The position numbers and the translations under genes were made by a program. Shown piece by piece: positions 17,797 through 26,528 of a stretch of DNA of 64,000 nucleotides. This DNA is from Planctomycetota bacterium. GTDB lineage: Bacteria; Planctomycetota; UBA1135. The DNA is taken from the NCBI GenBank assembly GCA_004295085.1, contig SHNF01000013.1:1-64000 (forward strand), read 5' to 3'. Position 1 is the stretch's first letter; the number at the start of each line of letters is the position of its first letter. The notes below the pieces were generated by a model. It ran no database searches, was not told where the DNA came from, and saw only the letters and a list, made by a program, of their open reading frames with translations.

Positions 17797-19077
17797 GTGC
17801 CAGGCCAGGAGCCGGGGACTGTAGTGGCGCATCCGCCGGCAGAGCCCCAAGTCCATGCCTCTTCGGATCTTACGACGGACGTGAAGCAGTCCCAGTCGCC
17901 GCTCGATGCGGAGACCGGAGGAAATGCGCCCTCCGGGAGCGACGATGCGGCCTTGCTGTTGCCTCCGCCCGGCGTCGAGCCGCTGCAGCAACGTGCCGGG
18001 GGCCAGTACCTGGGCCGCCTGCTGCGCCGGGACGAGGTGGACCGCGCCATCCAGCTGTACCGCGAGGCCAGTTTCAGTCAGTTGACCCCGAAGCAGTGGG
18101 ACTGGCGCTTCTTCGGCCGCAATCCCCGGATGGGCATTCTGCCGGCCGTGTTCCACAGGGACGGCCGGCTGATCGCGATCTATCCGGTCACGTTCCGCCC
18201 GGTCTGGATCCGGGGCCGCGAGCTGATGGCGGGGCAGGCCTGCAACACGCTGGTGCACCCGGAGTTCCGCGGCGGCGGGCGGGTGTACCTGTTCCTGATG
18301 AAGTTCACCTTCGACGTGTTCTGGTCGCACGGACTGCACTTCGGCTACGGGGGGGGCGCCACGGAAGAAGCGATGAAGGTTGGAGCGAAGCTGAGCACTT
18401 ACCGGCCGCTCCTGGAGCTCACGGTGCGCGAGCGCCGCCTGTCCCTGCGCCTGGCGCTGGGCCGGCGCTTCGGGGAGGTAGGCGCGCTGGGGGCGCGCGT
18501 GCTGGACGCATCACGGCGCCGCACCGCCAGCCGCCGCCACGGCGGCTTCGAGCTGCAGACGGTAGCGGCCGCGGGGCCGGAATTCGACGAGTTGTGGCGG
18601 CGCAAACGCGGCCGCTATGTGGTCGCGGTGCGCCGTGACGCGCGCGAGCTGGACTGGCGCTGGTTCGCCAACCCGGTGCCCTCGCAGGTGATCGCGGCGC
18701 GCCGCGACGGCCGCCTGGAAGGCTATGTCGTGCTGCGCCACCACCCGGACACGGGCGGCCCGGCGCGGCTGAGCACCGTGATCGACCTGTTCAGCGGCCA
18801 GGAGCCGGAGGTGGATGCAGCCCTGCTCGCCGCCGCCGCGCGGGAGGCGGGCGACGCCGGCAGCGACTTCCTGCATTTCGCGCCCGCGCCGCGCAGCAGC
18901 GCCTTCCCGCAAGTGCAGGCCAAGCCGTGGCGGCCGGCACGCAAGGAAGTGGACCGCGTGCTGGTCGCGCGCTGCTCCTACGACCCGGGCCAGGTCGGAA
19001 TCCAGGCGGAGTTCGACACGGTGATGGACGGCGCGAACTGGTACTACTGCCAGGGCGACTCCGATTTCCTGGACTGA
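17797..19077 (+). CDS. GNAT-like N-acyltransferase, paralogue 2
   Basis: Protein of about 426 residues with a 75-residue polar N-terminal extension, then the same layout as the gene at 14881: LYREASFSQLTPKQWDWRFF, VHPEFRGGGRVYLFLM (acyl-CoA loop), the FxGYGGGAT segment, and the tail NWYYCQGDSDFLD. The extension is not present at comparable length in paralogue 1. The start is GTG with TATTCT ending six bases upstream and no Shine-Dalgarno, suggesting a leaderless message. The two copies and their identical tails indicate duplication followed by divergence, perhaps to act on different acceptors. Confidence 0.75.
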   Translation: MPGQEPGTVVAHPPAEPQVHASSDLTTDVKQSQSPLDAETGGNAPSGSDDAALLLPPPGVEPLQQRAGGQYLGRLLRRDEVDRAIQLYREASFSQLTPKQWDWRFFGRNPRMGILPAVFHRDGRLIAIYPVTFRPVWIRGRELMAGQACNTLVHPEFRGGGRVYLFLMKFTFDVFWSHGLHFGYGGGATEEAMKVGAKLSTYRPLLELTVRERRLSLRLALGRRFGEVGALGARVLDASRRRTASRRHGGFELQTVAAAGPEFDELWRRKRGRYVVAVRRDARELDWRWFANPVPSQVIAARRDGRLEGYVVLRHHPDTGGPARLSTVIDLFSGQEPEVDAALLAAAAREAGDAGSDFLHFAPAPRSSAFPQVQAKPWRPARKEVDRVLVARCSYDPGQVGIQAEFDTVMDGANWYYCQGDSDFLD

Positions 19078-19119
19078 GGCCTTGGAGGACGCGCGGGACG
19101 GGATCCCGTTCCGGACTTC

Positions 19120-19944
19120 TCAGGAGCCTCCCCGCAGCAGTTCCTGCATCAGGCGCGCCCGTTCCAGCTGCCCGGCCTTCTGATAGGCCATCACGAGGTT
19201 GCGCAGCAACCGCGCCACGATGACCTCGGCGCTGGCAGGCGTCTCGAGGATGCGGCGCAGGTCCGGTGCCGGGTTGGGGAACATGCCCAGGATCAGGTTC
19301 TCCTCCAGGAGACGCCCGCCGTCGAAGGCGTCCACGAACACCAGGGTCCCGGCGGGGGAGCGGAAGCTCGCCAGGAAGTGGCCCGGGAAGTTGCAGCCCT
19401 GGAGGTCCAGGCCCAGGCGCCGGCCGACCAGGATGTAGATGCAGCACAGGCTGATGGGAAGGCCGCGGCGCCGCCGGATGACGGCGCTCAGGTTGCTGTT
19501 CTGCGGGCTGTAGTAGTCGGTGCCGGCGCCGTGCAGCCCCTGGCGCCGGAACAGGTAGCGGGCGAGGGCTGCCGGGTCCCCGGCTCCCTGCCCGGCGCGG
19601 AACTCCTCGGCCAGGCGATCCAGGCGCGGCGGCAGCGGGTCGGACAGCGCCGGCCCATTCTGGTACTCGGCGAGCAGGCTGAGGGCCGCCTCCAGGCGCT
19701 CCTTGTCGCCGTGGCGCGCCTTCCAGGTCGCCCAGTTGTCCGCCAGCCACTCGCGCTGCGGTTCCGCGAGCAGGCTCTCCACGGCGCGCCTGCGGCTGGC
19801 GGTGAGAGGCGGGGTCAGACGGCCGATCTCCCCGGGGAGTTGCGGCCCGTAGCGCGCCAGCTCCCGGCGCACTGCTTCCTGGACGACGGGGGAGTCGTCC
19901 TCCAGCAGGTCCAGCAGGAACGGCAACTGGCGCGGATCGGGCAA
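19120..19944 (-). CDS. SirB1/transglutaminase-like protein
   Basis: Protein of 274 residues, TTG start. Residues 1-110 are helical and resemble a HEAT-like leader. Residues 125-230 carry the transglutaminase-like core of the SirB1 N-terminal family: YYSPQNSNLSAVIRRRRGLPISL, then a Cys pair (167-168), GCNFPGHFL with His189, and FVDAFDGG with Asp205, which together match a Cys-His-Asp triad. A C-terminal helix pair (AYQKAGQLERARLMQEL) is TPR-like. Homologues are widespread and often of unclear function; a peptidase or transglutaminase activity is possible. There is no ATG or GTG in frame upstream, so TTG is the best start. Confidence 0.8.
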   Translation of the reverse strand: MPDPRQLPFLLDLLEDDSPVVQEAVRRELARYGPQLPGEIGRLTPPLTASRRRAVESLLAEPQREWLADNWATWKARHGDKERLEAALSLLAEYQNGPALSDPLPPRLDRLAEEFRAGQGAGDPAALARYLFRRQGLHGAGTDYYSPQNSNLSAVIRRRRGLPISLCCIYILVGRRLGLDLQGCNFPGHFLASFRSPAGTLVFVDAFDGGRLLEENLILGMFPNPAPDLRRILETPASAEVIVARLLRNLVMAYQKAGQLERARLMQELLRGGS

Positions 19945-20021
19945 GGCAGGGGGGCCGCAGCTCCAAATTCCACTCTAGCAGAACCGTTACTGACCCGGCT
20001 GCTGCGCTAGCCTGTTGCACC

Positions 20022-22475
20022 ATGCTGCTCTGTGCGATCCCATTCATCTTCCCCGTGCCGGCGGTGGCGCATTGCCCCGCCCCGACACAAGAGCCCTCCG
20101 TCAGCTCTGAGCGCCTCCTCGGCCCACGCCAGACATCCGACCTTCGGATCCTGCGCCGGGGCTCCGTGGTCGCCGCCAACTGGAGCGCGCCCGGCACCCG
20201 CGAGCCGCTGTACGCCGTCTCCCTGGACGGCGGAGGCCGTTTCAGCCGCCCGCAGCCGTACGACGCGCGCATCCTGCTGCGTTACGCCGAGTTCGATCCG
20301 CTGCGCGAGGCCGAGCCCGCGGTGGACGAGGGCCTGCAGGCGCGCGCCGAGCACGAGTTGTGGATCGTGCAGTACGTGGTCAAGGGCCTGGAGCCCTGGC
20401 GCCAGGAGATCCAGTCCCTCGGCGCCCGCCACCAGCGCGTGCTGGCCAACCACGGCGACATCTGGCGCATGGGCGCCGCCACCGCCGCGGAGGTCGCAAC
20501 CCTGCCCTTCGTGCGCTGGGTCGGACGGTTCCATCCCGCGTACAAGCTGGAGGACGAGCTGCTGGCGCAGCTCCGCGGCGGGACGCTGCAGACCCGCGGC
20601 TACCGCGTGGAGGTGGGAGAGTGGGGGGCGCCGGACAAGGCCCTCGTGGCCGCCCGCATCCAGGTGCTGGGCGGACAGGTGGATCGGTTCATCGAGGAGG
20701 GCTACGTGCTGGAGGCCACGCTCACGCCCGCGCAGCTCCTGGAAGTCCTGCACTGGAGCGAAGTGCAGGGCATTGACCGGGTCGGCGCGCCGGAGCCCGA
20801 CATGAACAACGTGCGCGCCGTGTTCGGCGCCAACTACCTGGAGACCGTGGCCGGCTTCACCGGCACCGGCGTGCGCGCCGAGGTGATGGACGGCGGCCTG
20901 GACACCAACCATCCGGACTGGACGCTGCCGCCGATCCTGCACGGCACGGTTCCCAGCGACGCGCACGGCACCTGCACCTTCGGCATCAACTTCGGCAACG
21001 GCAGCTCCGCCGCCAGCGCCCGCGGCATGGTCCCCTCGGCCCAGGGCATCATCGCGAGCTACTCGTTTCTCTCCAACCGCTATACCCATACGCAGCAGCT
21101 CGTGACCACGTACCAGGCGGTCTACCAGAGCAACAGCTGGGGCGACCCCTGGACCACCGCCTATACCTCCATCTCCCAGGAGATGGACGACATCATCTAC
21201 CTCAACGACATCATCATCACCCAATCGCAGTCGAACACCGGCAACCAGCAGTCGCGGCCGCAGGCCTGGGCCAAGAACATCGTGTCGGTGGGCGGGATCC
21301 ATCACTTCAACAACCAGAACGACGGCGACGACCGCTGGAACGGCAGCGCCAGCATCGGCCCGGCCGCCGACGGCCGCATCAAGCCCGACCTGGCCGGCTA
21401 CTACGACAACATCTGGACCTCGGACGAGGATCCGGGCGGCTACGTCACCGGCGACGACTACACGGGCTTCTGCTGCACCTCCGCGGCCACCCCGCAGGTC
21501 GCCGGCTCCTTCGGCCTGTTCTTCGAGATGTGGCACAACGGCCTGTTCGGCAACACGCCCGGCGCCAGCGTGTTCGCCAGCCGCCCGCACGCCTCCCTGG
21601 CGAAGGCCATGCTGATCAACAGCGCGCGCTCCTGGAGCTTCACCGGCACCACCTCCGACCTGACGCGTACGCACCAGGGCTGGGGCAAGCCGGACCTGCA
21701 GAAGCTGTACGACAACGCCGCCCAGACCTTCTGGGTCAACGAGACCGACCTGCTGCAGGACCTCCAGTCCAAGAGCTACACCGTGACCGTGCCTGCGGGT
21801 GCGCCCGAGTTCCGCGCCACCCTGGTCTACACCGACCGCGCCGGCACCACCAGCTCGTCCCAGCACCGCATCAATGACCTGTCACTCAAGGTCACGACCC
21901 CCGGCGGCACGGTGTACTGGGGCAACAACGGCCTCAACGCCGGCAACTGGAGCACGGCCGGCGGCGCCTCCAACATCAAGGACACGGTGGAGAACGTGTT
22001 CGTGCAGAACCCGGCGGCCGGCGACTGGACCGTGGAGGTGTTCGCCGACGACGTCAACCAGGACACGCATGCCGAGGACGGCACCTCCCCGCCCAACGTG
22101 GACTACGCGCTGGTGGTGGTGCCGGACACCGGCGGCGGCTGCGGCACGGTGGACACGATCGCCCTCAGCGGGCCCAACGTCGCCTTCGTGGGCAGCACCG
22201 TCACTCTCGACTACAGCGGCGCCCCCGGCAGCGCTCCGTTCTTCATGCTGTACAGCTTCCGCACCGACGGCTCCGTCATCAACGGCCAGTGCTTCGACAT
22301 CGGCCCCACGGTGTTCACCGCCGGGACCGGCACCACCGCGGCGCTGGGCTTCGGCTCCTGGACCAGCTCCAACATCCCGGCGCGCGCCGCCGGGCGCATC
22401 GTCCACGTCGAGATGCGCGTGGACAGCGGCGGAGACACCTTCGACAGCAACTACCTGACGATCTCGGTTTTCTAG
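20022..22475 (+). CDS. secreted subtilisin-like (S8) serine protease
   Basis: Exported protease of 817 residues. The catalytic triad is visible as Asp290 (VMDGGLDTNHPDW), His315 (SDAHGTCTFG) and Ser487 (CTSAATPQVAG), with NSWGDPW and NTGN around the oxyanion region. About 200 residues before the catalytic domain look like a propeptide (WIVQYVVKGLEPWRQEIQ region). After it comes a P/homo-B-like beta domain (NDLSLKVTTPGGTVYWGN) and a 107-residue C-terminal domain (about 711-817) that is clearly homologous to the tail of the neighbouring matrixin. TAGCCT ends eight bases before the ATG without a Shine-Dalgarno. Likely role: extracellular protein degradation. Confidence 0.92.
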   Translation: MLLCAIPFIFPVPAVAHCPAPTQEPSVSSERLLGPRQTSDLRILRRGSVVAANWSAPGTREPLYAVSLDGGGRFSRPQPYDARILLRYAEFDPLREAEPAVDEGLQARAEHELWIVQYVVKGLEPWRQEIQSLGARHQRVLANHGDIWRMGAATAAEVATLPFVRWVGRFHPAYKLEDELLAQLRGGTLQTRGYRVEVGEWGAPDKALVAARIQVLGGQVDRFIEEGYVLEATLTPAQLLEVLHWSEVQGIDRVGAPEPDMNNVRAVFGANYLETVAGFTGTGVRAEVMDGGLDTNHPDWTLPPILHGTVPSDAHGTCTFGINFGNGSSAASARGMVPSAQGIIASYSFLSNRYTHTQQLVTTYQAVYQSNSWGDPWTTAYTSISQEMDDIIYLNDIIITQSQSNTGNQQSRPQAWAKNIVSVGGIHHFNNQNDGDDRWNGSASIGPAADGRIKPDLAGYYDNIWTSDEDPGGYVTGDDYTGFCCTSAATPQVAGSFGLFFEMWHNGLFGNTPGASVFASRPHASLAKAMLINSARSWSFTGTTSDLTRTHQGWGKPDLQKLYDNAAQTFWVNETDLLQDLQSKSYTVTVPAGAPEFRATLVYTDRAGTTSSSQHRINDLSLKVTTPGGTVYWGNNGLNAGNWSTAGGASNIKDTVENVFVQNPAAGDWTVEVFADDVNQDTHAEDGTSPPNVDYALVVVPDTGGGCGTVDTIALSGPNVAFVGSTVTLDYSGAPGSAPFFMLYSFRTDGSVINGQCFDIGPTVFTAGTGTTAALGFGSWTSSNIPARAAGRIVHVEMRVDSGGDTFDSNYLTISVF

Positions 22476-22481
22476 AGAATC

Positions 22482-23768
22482 CTAGAGAACCGTCGTCGCC
22501 ACGAGGTTGGAATCGAACAGCTGGCCGCCGGAAGCGGCGGCCAGCTCCAGATAGATCGTGCGCCCGGCGAGCCGGGGCGGGACCGGCGGCGAAGTGAAGC
22601 CGCCAGCGCCGGTGGAGTCCGCCCGGCCGCCTCCCAGGTTGTGCACGGGAAGCCCGACGTCGAAGGGATGCCCCTGCAGGATGGAGCCGCTGCCGCGGGC
22701 GGAAGCCAGCACCCGGAACGGGGCCGACGGCGGCGCATTGGCGATGCCGAGCGCCACCACGGCGCCGGCGCTCACGCTTTCCGGCCCCGACAGACGCACC
22801 GTGTCGACGATGCTGCCGGCGCGGAACGGGTGCGCTTCCGAGAGCGACACGTCTCCGCTGAGGGAATTGCGCACGTGCACGGCGCCGTCCTCCGCTCCGC
22901 CCGGCGGCATCGTGAACACGATCTCGCTCCCGCCCGGGCTGGCGATCCCGCTCAGGACGAAGGGCTCGCCGCCGGCGGCGCCGCCGTCGGCCAGCGCGTT
23001 GTTGAACCAGATCTCGTTTCCGGCCGGAGAGAAGTTGGCGCCCACGATGGTCACGGTTGCGCCGGGCACGGTCCAGCCCGAGAGGCCGTCGATCCGGGGC
23101 TTGAGCGTGCGACTGCGCAGGCCGTAGATGGACTGCAGCCCGATCTGGTCATCGGCCTCGATCGAGCGCGCCGCAACGCCGGTGCCCGCGATCACGGAGC
23201 TCATCGTGGCGCCCGGGACGCTGGAGTGGCCGAGTCCGAGCACGTGACCCAGCTCGTGGGTCAGCACGCCCTGGAAGTCCAGGGCGCCGGGAACCGGGTC
23301 GCCGGGACCGTCGTCCCACGCGGCGAGGTCCTCGTAGACGCGCATGCGCCAGCCGTCGCTGGAGGGGAGCTCGGTGAACCACAGCACGCCTCCGCTGGAT
23401 CCGGGGATGGCGGAGATGATGTTGTCATTGGCGCTGCCGATGCCGGCGGCGTTGCCGTTCCACAGGAAATCGAAGTTGGCGTCGCCGGATCCGACCTGGT
23501 CCTGGCTCGGGTCGCCATCCCCCAGCCCCATGGGCAGACTGCCCCATTCGGCTCCGGCCTTCCAGGCCGCCAGCTCGACGTCGGTGGAGCCCGGCCAGTT
23601 GGGGTGCGGCGTCAGGTTGCCGTGCAGCGTCGCCTGCGTGAAGTTGTCGAACAGCCGGAAGTCGCGCTGGCTCAGGTCCAGCCGGTCGCCGGTCGCGGTC
23701 CACGCGGGCAGCAATCCGGCGCTCGCGAGCAGGCCGGCGCCGAGGATCCATCGCAGCGGGTTGCGCAT
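22482..23768 (-). CDS. secreted matrixin-like zinc metalloprotease
   Basis: Exported protein of 428 residues with signal peptide (residues 1-25, LLASAGLLPAWTA). The zinc site HELGHVLGLGH (171-181) followed by the Met-turn PGATMSS is the metzincin/matrixin signature. An IPT/TIG-type beta domain follows (VPGATVTIVGANFSPAG). The last 107 residues (322-428, starting DTVRLSGP and ending FDSNLVATTVL) match the C-terminus of the convergent subtilisin at 20022-22475; the two genes end six bases apart. TAGATT ends six bases before the ATG, again fitting a leaderless message. Likely role: extracellular proteolysis. Confidence 0.92.
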   Translation of the reverse strand: MRNPLRWILGAGLLASAGLLPAWTATGDRLDLSQRDFRLFDNFTQATLHGNLTPHPNWPGSTDVELAAWKAGAEWGSLPMGLGDGDPSQDQVGSGDANFDFLWNGNAAGIGSANDNIISAIPGSSGGVLWFTELPSSDGWRMRVYEDLAAWDDGPGDPVPGALDFQGVLTHELGHVLGLGHSSVPGATMSSVIAGTGVAARSIEADDQIGLQSIYGLRSRTLKPRIDGLSGWTVPGATVTIVGANFSPAGNEIWFNNALADGGAAGGEPFVLSGIASPGGSEIVFTMPPGGAEDGAVHVRNSLSGDVSLSEAHPFRAGSIVDTVRLSGPESVSAGAVVALGIANAPPSAPFRVLASARGSGSILQGHPFDVGLPVHNLGGGRADSTGAGGFTSPPVPPRLAGRTIYLELAAASGGQLFDSNLVATTVL

Positions 23769-23812
23769 GCGCCCAATCTAGCACTCGAGCCTCCGGCCGG
23801 ACCCGAGGGCGC

Positions 23813-26497
23813 TCAGCGCGCCTGGATCTCGTCCCACAGCTTGCGGCTGGGCGCGTGCGCGGGATCGTGCTGCAAGGCTTGCTGCAGCCACGTGCGCGCC
23901 AGTTCCAGGTCGCCCTGCTCGCGGGCCGCCAGCGCCTGGTAGTAGGCGCCCGCCGCCGCGAAGCGCGGCGCCTCCGCCAGCGCCTCCGCGCCGCGCGCTG
24001 CCAGCGGGTAACGGCGGGACGCCAGGGACTGGCGGATCTGCTGGTCCAGGTTCCAGGCGATCCAGTCCCAGTCCGGCGCGGCGCGCAAGGCCGCGGCCAG
24101 CTTGTCCAGGCGCTGTTCCGCGCTGGACGCGAGGCCGGCCCGGAAAAAGCAGCCGATCGCCTCCTGGTAGGCAACCGCTTCGGGCGCCGGAGGCGGGGTC
24201 ATCCAGTCCAGGCAGGTGCGGACGTTCTCCGCCGCCCGCACCGCATTGGGCACGACGCGCCGCAGCGGCGCCAGGAACTCGATGCGCGGCCGGTTGCGCG
24301 TCTCGATCGGCGCACCAGCCGACCATTTCCGGAGCACGGCTTCGTCGGCGATCCAGCTGGCGAGCAGCGGGCGCGCGTCGTTCAATCCGGCCGCCTCCAG
24401 CAGCGCCCGGTGCGCGTCCATGCGCTCCGGCTGCGGCCGTGTCCAGGAACGGGGTGCGGCGCAACCGAGCAAGCCGATCACCGGCTGCTCCAGGTTGAAG
24501 TACAGCCACCAGGCCGAAACGGCCGGAAACACGTCGCAGAACGTGGCGGTGACGATGCGCAGCTCCTGCGTGCCGAGCTGGTACAAGGGCAGCCACTGGC
24601 AGTAGAAGCCGTCCGGCGCCAGGCAGTCCGCCACCGCCTGCAGGTGCTCGCGCATGTACATGCCGCCCTCGCCGGCGCGCCACGGGATGAACAGGTCGCC
24701 GATCACGAGGTCGTAGCGCCGGTCCGTGATGCGCACGTAGTCGCGGGCGTCGGTCCAGAGCAGGCGCAGGCCTGGATCGGCGGCGGCGCGCCCGAGCAGA
24801 TCGTAGTTGCCTTCGCGGAAGTAAGGCAGCAGCGGCCGCAAGTCCGGAACGATCTCGATCGCGTCGATCTGCAGGCCGCCGTAGGCCGCCGCCGCACCCA
24901 CCGAGCAGCCGGTGCCCACGCCCAGGAACAGCACGCGCGCCGGCCGCGGATGCAGGAGGACCGGGAGGAGGGCTTGGCGGCTCTGGGCGAATCGGGTGCG
25001 GACGCTGCCCAGCTCGTAATCGTTGTTGAGCTTGAGCACGATGTCGCCGTCCGGCTGTGCCACCACCGCGGCGCTGGCCATGACGCCCTCGCGGTACGCA
25101 AGCAACCGGTCACCGGGATTGCGCCGCCACAGGCGCAGGTCGCCGGGTACGAGCAGCGTGGCTGCGGCGCCGGCGCAGACCAGTGCCGCCGGGAGCCGGA
25201 GCCGGCGGCGCCGGCCGTCGCCGGCTGAGGCCACGAGCACCACCCCGAACGCGAGGCCGCACCAGGAAAGCCCGAGCAGGGCGCTGCGCAGGCCCAGTGC
25301 CGGGAGCAGGAGGAATCCCAGCAGCAGCGGCGCGGTAACCGAACCGAGCGTGTTCCACCAGTAAACGCGGCCGATCGCCGCGCCGAGTGCGGCGGCTTCG
25401 CGCTGCAGCAGGCACACGACCAGGGGGAAGGCCAGCCCGAAGGCCATGACTGGCAAGGCCATGACCACGGCCGAGGCGCCCAGCTCGCGCAGGCTCGTCG
25501 CGGCGAACGAGCGGCCGGCGGCGCCGGCGCCGGACAAGGAGGAGGGAGTCCAGGCCAGAAAGACCAGGGAGGCGAGGCTGAGGATGGCGGCGCCGGCCAG
25601 AACCAAGCCGAGGCTGCGGCGCTGCACCCAGCCGGCGCGCTGCAGCACGGGCAGCAGAAGCGAGCCGGCGCCAAGCGCCAGGAGGAATACCGAGACGATC
25701 GCGGCGAAGCTGTAGATGGTGCTCAGGAAGCGCGAGGCCAGCGCCCGCGTCCATAGCACTTCCATGCCGATGGACACGAAACCGCTGAGCGCCACGCTCC
25801 AGCACAGCCATCGGGCCGGGGCCGTCGTGCCGCGTGCGCTCGCTCCCGGATCCACGAGCAGCGCGGGCTGCGTGGAGCCGCGGCTGCCTGCGGACGCGAG
25901 GATCAGCGCCGCGAGGCTGCCGGCGGCGGCGGTCGCGGTCGCGCCCACCATTCCGAGGTACGGGATCAGCCCAAATACGACCAGCGCGGCGCCGCATCCT
26001 GCGGCAATGGTGTTGATGCCATACAGCCAGCCGATCGCGTCCCGGCGTGCCGCGACATGGTTGGCCAGGTGCCGGGTCAGGGCCGGAATCGTTCCGCCCA
26101 TGGCCAGCGTGGGCGCCGCCAGCAGCAGGCCTGCTCCGGTCCCCTTGAGCGCCAGGGAGGTGGCCAGCCCGGACTCCGGATCTGCGACACGCAGATAGAC
26201 GGTGTCGAGCAGGTCGGCCCCGGGAAGGAACAGCAGGCCGGAGAGCGCGATCACGGCCTCCAGGGCCAGGTAAACGCGCACGTGCCCCCGCTCCCGGTCA
26301 GCCCAGCGCCCGCCCAGCCACGCGCCCGCTCCCAAGCCGAGGAAGAACAGCGCCAGCACGATGTGGACGCCGAGGACGGTGCTGCCGAAGACCTCGCCCA
26401 GGCGGCGGATCCACAGGATCTCGAAGGCCAGCGCCGAGAAGCCGGAGAAGAACGCCGCCAGGCCCAGACAGATCCATGGCCGGGCGCGCGCCATCAC
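23813..26497 (-). CDS. fused multi-helix membrane protein and spermidine-synthase-like methyltransferase-fold domain
   Basis: Protein of about 894 residues. The N-terminal 450 residues hold roughly a dozen hydrophobic helices (begins WICLGLAAFFSGFSALAFEILW, a signature of the spermine/spermidine synthase-associated membrane region). A Rossmann-fold domain follows with VLFLGVGTGCSVGAAAAYG (nucleotide or decarboxylated-SAM loop), IDAIEIVPDL, and RYDLVIGDLF...MYMREHL.....L.PDGFYCQWLPLYQL. The C-terminus is a TPR-like helix pair (QGDLELARTWLQQALQHDP). Such fusions are common in Planctomycetes and their reaction is not established; aminopropyl transfer or methyl transfer is possible. It follows the seven-repeat lipoprotein by 31 bases and is probably cotranscribed. 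Confidence 0.85.
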   Translation of the reverse strand: MMARARPWICLGLAAFFSGFSALAFEILWIRRLGEVFGSTVLGVHIVLALFFLGLGAGAWLGGRWADRERGHVRVYLALEAVIALSGLLFLPGADLLDTVYLRVADPESGLATSLALKGTGAGLLLAAPTLAMGGTIPALTRHLANHVAARRDAIGWLYGINTIAAGCGAALVVFGLIPYLGMVGATATAAAGSLAALILASAGSRGSTQPALLVDPGASARGTTAPARWLCWSVALSGFVSIGMEVLWTRALASRFLSTIYSFAAIVSVFLLALGAGSLLLPVLQRAGWVQRRSLGLVLAGAAILSLASLVFLAWTPSSLSGAGAAGRSFAATSLRELGASAVVMALPVMAFGLAFPLVVCLLQREAAALGAAIGRVYWWNTLGSVTAPLLLGFLLLPALGLRSALLGLSWCGLAFGVVLVASAGDGRRRRLRLPAALVCAGAAATLLVPGDLRLWRRNPGDRLLAYREGVMASAAVVAQPDGDIVLKLNNDYELGSVRTRFAQSRQALLPVLLHPRPARVLFLGVGTGCSVGAAAAYGGLQIDAIEIVPDLRPLLPYFREGNYDLLGRAAADPGLRLLWTDARDYVRITDRRYDLVIGDLFIPWRAGEGGMYMREHLQAVADCLAPDGFYCQWLPLYQLGTQELRIVTATFCDVFPAVSAWWLYFNLEQPVIGLLGCAAPRSWTRPQPERMDAHRALLEAAGLNDARPLLASWIADEAVLRKWSAGAPIETRNRPRIEFLAPLRRVVPNAVRAAENVRTCLDWMTPPPAPEAVAYQEAIGCFFRAGLASSAEQRLDKLAAALRAAPDWDWIAWNLDQQIRQSLASRRYPLAARGAEALAEAPRFAAAGAYYQALAAREQGDLELARTWLQQALQHDPAHAPSRKLWDEIQAR

Positions 26498-26528
26498 CTA
26501 CGCGCGCCGTCCTGCGGCGGCCGGGCGT

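Noticed and set aside
19095-19116. Palindrome around ACGGGATCCCGT between two convergent genes
   Set aside because: It has no loop and no T-run, so a bidirectional terminator could not be supported.
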